Origin: Hyphomicrobiales bacterium
GTDB lineage: Bacteria > Pseudomonadota > Alphaproteobacteria > Rhizobiales > Xanthobacteraceae
Reading direction: 5' to 3'
Assembly: GCA_016201085.1 (NCBI GenBank)
Contig: JACQDO010000176.1
Location: 1 to 8,892, forward strand
Length of the DNA: 8,892 nt
Shown: positions 7,220 to 8,892 of the stretch, one piece after another
How the letters are laid out: the number at the start of each line of letters is the position of its first letter
How positions within the stretch are numbered: the first letter of the stretch is position 1
Translations under genes and position numbers: made by a program
Notes under the pieces: model-generated
Seen by the model: the letters and a program-made list of their open reading frames with translations, nothing else
Database searches by the model: none
Told to the model about the DNA's origin: nothing

Positions 7220-8892
7220 TTAGAACTCTTTCCAATCCGGGTCTTCGTTGACGGCGGTGGCGAGAGCGGCCTGCATGCGGCCGACCGGACCGCCGCGGCT
7301 GCCGCCTGCGACGACGCGTTTGGGCGCCGCGGCCGGTTGCTGTTTGGGCGTGACCGGTGCGCGCGATGGCTTGGCGGCGGCTGGACGTTTCTCGGGAGTT
7401 GAAGTAGATGCCGGCGCCGCGGCGGCGACGTCGGAACCGGCGGCGAGCTTGAAGAAAGCAACGCGCTCGTCCATGGCCTTGGCCTGGTGCTCCAGCGTCT
7501 TGGCGGTGGCGGCGTTTTCCTCGACCAGCGCCGAGTTCTGCTGCGTCACCTCGTCCATCTGTGTGAGCGCCTTGTTGACCTGCTCGACGCCCGAGGCCTG
7601 TTCGGCGCTGGCATTGGCGATGTCGGCCACAATCGAGGCCACCGTCTTGATCGACTCGACGATCTCGGTGAGCGCCGTGCCGGCTTTATTCACGAGATCG
7701 ACGCCGTCCTTCACCTGACCGTTCGAGTTGGTGATCAGGTCCTTGATGTCCTTGGCGGCCTGCGAGGAGCGCTGCGCCAGGCTGCGCACCTCCGAGGCCA
7801 CCACCGCGAAGCCGCGTCCCGCTTCGCCGGCGCGGGCGGCTTCCACCGCGGCGTTGAGCGCCAGCAAGTTGGTCTGGCGGGCGATTTCGTCGATGACGCC
7901 GATGATGTCGGAGATCTTGCGCGAGGACTCCTCGATCTTGGCCATGGCATCGACCGCCTGGGCGACCACCTGGCCGCCGCGGTCGGCAACCGTGCGGGTG
8001 CCGGTCGCCGATTGATTGGCGGCCTGGGCGTTTTCGGCGTTCTTCTTCACCGTGGCGGAAATCTGTTCCATCGAGGCGGAGGTCTGCTCGAGGCTGGCCG
8101 CCTGCTCCTCGGTACGCTGCGACAAATCCGTCGTGCTGGTCGAGATCTCGGCCGAGGCGTTGGTAACCTCACGCGCCGAGGCCTTGATCTCGCCGATGGT
8201 GGCGCCGATGCGCTCGGCCATCATGTTGGCGTCGCTTTTCAGCTTGCCGAACATGCCCTGATATTCAGCCGAAATGCGCTGGGTGAGATCGCCATTGGCG
8301 AGCGAACCCATCATGCCGGCGAGGTCGTCGAGCGCACGGCCGGTGTTGTCGCACAGCGAGTTCATCGCGGTGGCCAGATTGAGCATGAAGTCTTTCTTGC
8401 CCTCGAGCGGCACGCGCTTGGAGAAATCGCCGGCCACCGCGGCCTGCACCAGGTCGGCGACTTCGCCTTCGATCGCCGTCTCGACGGTCTCGTTGCGCCA
8501 TTCCACCACGACGCCGGCGCGCTGGCCGTTCTTATCGATGACCGGGGTGGCGATGTGGTGGAATTTCTGAGTTCCGACCGTAATGTGGGACTCGCGGGTT
8601 TCCGTCAATGCATCGAGAATCTTGCGCTGGTGCGCGGGGTCCTTGTGGAACACGTCCATATTGGCGCCGATCAGCTTGCCGGCGTCGAAATGCGGCAGCG
8701 CCTTGCGGATTTCAAGCTCGGCCTCGCGCAACATCTTCTGCAAGGTTGAGTTCATGTACATGATGTTGTAGTCGCCGTCGGCGACCATCACGTTCGACTT
8801 GACCACGTCGAGCGCCGAGCGCACGCGCAGATTGATCACCTTTTCGGCGACCGACTGCTTGAACACCTCGGTGGCCTTGGCGATGTCGCCGA
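7220..8892 (-). CDS. PAS-HAMP-HAMP methyl-accepting chemotaxis protein with CheR-docking tail; 5' end beyond right edge
   Basis: The frame is open to the right edge, so the N-terminus is missing; GTG at 8866 is internal (upstream in-frame residues GDIAKATE continue the helix). Counting from that GTG as residue 1: a PAS domain spans about 17-127 ([41 protein letters not shown]). Two HAMP-like units follow ([24 protein letters not shown]). The signalling hairpin (about 230-475) is nearly identical to that of the transmembrane receptor downstream. A flexible Ala/Pro/Lys tail of some 60 residues ends in D-W-K-E-F, which fits the xWxxF CheR-docking pentapeptide. His74 and Trp123 are 49 residues apart, as are the heme ligand His234 and Trp283 of the Pseudomonas aeruginosa receptor Aer2, so heme binding is likely but inferred. 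No membrane segment is visible in this part; the receptor may be soluble or anchored by the missing N-terminus. Confidence 0.93.
   Translation of the reverse strand, partial: GDIAKATEVFKQSVAEKVINLRVRSALDVVKSNVMVADGDYNIMYMNSTLQKMLREAELEIRKALPHFDAGKLIGANMDVFHKDPAHQRKILDALTETRESHITVGTQKFHHIATPVIDKNGQRAGVVVEWRNETVETAIEGEVADLVQAAVAGDFSKRVPLEGKKDFMLNLATAMNSLCDNTGRALDDLAGMMGSLANGDLTQRISAEYQGMFGKLKSDANMMAERIGATIGEIKASAREVTNASAEISTSTTDLSQRTEEQAASLEQTSASMEQISATVKKNAENAQAANQSATGTRTVADRGGQVVAQAVDAMAKIEESSRKISDIIGVIDEIARQTNLLALNAAVEAARAGEAGRGFAVVASEVRSLAQRSSQAAKDIKDLITNSNGQVKDGVDLVNKAGTALTEIVESIKTVASIVADIANASAEQASGVEQVNKALTQMDEVTQQNSALVEENAATAKTLEHQAKAMDERVAFFKLAAGSDVAAAAPASTSTPEKRPAAAKPSRAPVTPKQQPAAAPKRVVAGGSRGGPVGRMQAALATAVNEDPDWKEF
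7445..8173. repeat. Direct repeat copy B: receptor signalling module
   Basis: This is the partner of 4822-5550, in the same orientation and without gaps. Many differences are at third codon positions; identical blocks include the segments around 7611-7678 and 7861-7912. Recombination between the copies would delete the Cache gene and the sensor half of the transmembrane receptor, leaving one hybrid receptor. Confidence 0.85.

Noticed and set aside
7198..7461. An upstream extension of the Cache-protein gene to 7461
   Set aside because: The Pro/Arg/Ser-rich extension lies in the receptor gene in another frame and would bury the signal peptide; ATG 7197 has a GGAG site.
7487..8749. A 420-codon open frame on the plus strand
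   Set aside because: It is antisense to the conserved PAS receptor. Its Gly/Arg/Leu/His-rich product looks like the mirror of a high-GC coding frame and has no recognisable motifs; similar mirrors occur at 5371-6087 and 2541-3215.

Overview
The window is a piece of a chemotaxis operon. Every gene I can support lies on the minus strand, so transcription runs from high to low coordinates. High GC in most genes, the 121-residue CheY beginning MGKRILTIDDSKT, the STAS gene next to cheY, the type of CheA P2 domain and the paired HAMP receptors all suggest an alphaproteobacterium, most likely Hyphomicrobiales (Rhizobiales; a Bradyrhizobium/Rhodopseudomonas/Xanthobacteraceae-like relative). The genus cannot be named from this sequence.

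In transcription order the layout is: (1) a PAS-HAMP-HAMP chemoreceptor whose 5' end lies beyond the right edge, ending in a CheR-docking pentapeptide (8892-7220); (2) a small secreted single-Cache-domain protein (7197-6739); (3) a short UUCG-capped hairpin (6727-6706); (4) a transmembrane chemoreceptor with a helical periplasmic sensor, two HAMP units and a long Ala/Glu coiled coil (6654-4753); (5) cheR (4763-3867), (6) cheD (3870-3220), (7) cheB (3208-2123), (8) a STAS domain joined in frame to CheY (2092-1298), and (9) cheA (1268 to beyond the left edge). From the second receptor to cheA the genes overlap or lie no more than 30 nt apart, which indicates one polycistronic unit. No gap longer than 300 nt exists. 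No tRNA, rRNA, CRISPR array or insertion sequence was seen.

The expected circuit is as follows. The receptors control CheA autophosphorylation, CheA phosphorylates CheY and CheB, and CheR, CheB and CheD adjust receptor methylation and deamidation. CheW is not in the window and may lie beyond the left edge.

The most unusual point is cheA. Its first 40 codons encode a normal start of the P1 (HPt) domain. The rest of P1, including the phosphorylated histidine, is then absent, and the P2/P3/P4 part continues in another reading frame with no stop to the window edge. As written, the gene would yield only a 114-residue nonsense-tailed peptide. Either cheA is a deletion/frameshift pseudogene or the assembly is faulty here. 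Other points worth a look are the STAS-CheY fusion, a probable Aer2-type heme PAS in the first receptor, the lone Cache protein between two receptors, and the near-identical 729-bp signalling modules shared by the two receptors.
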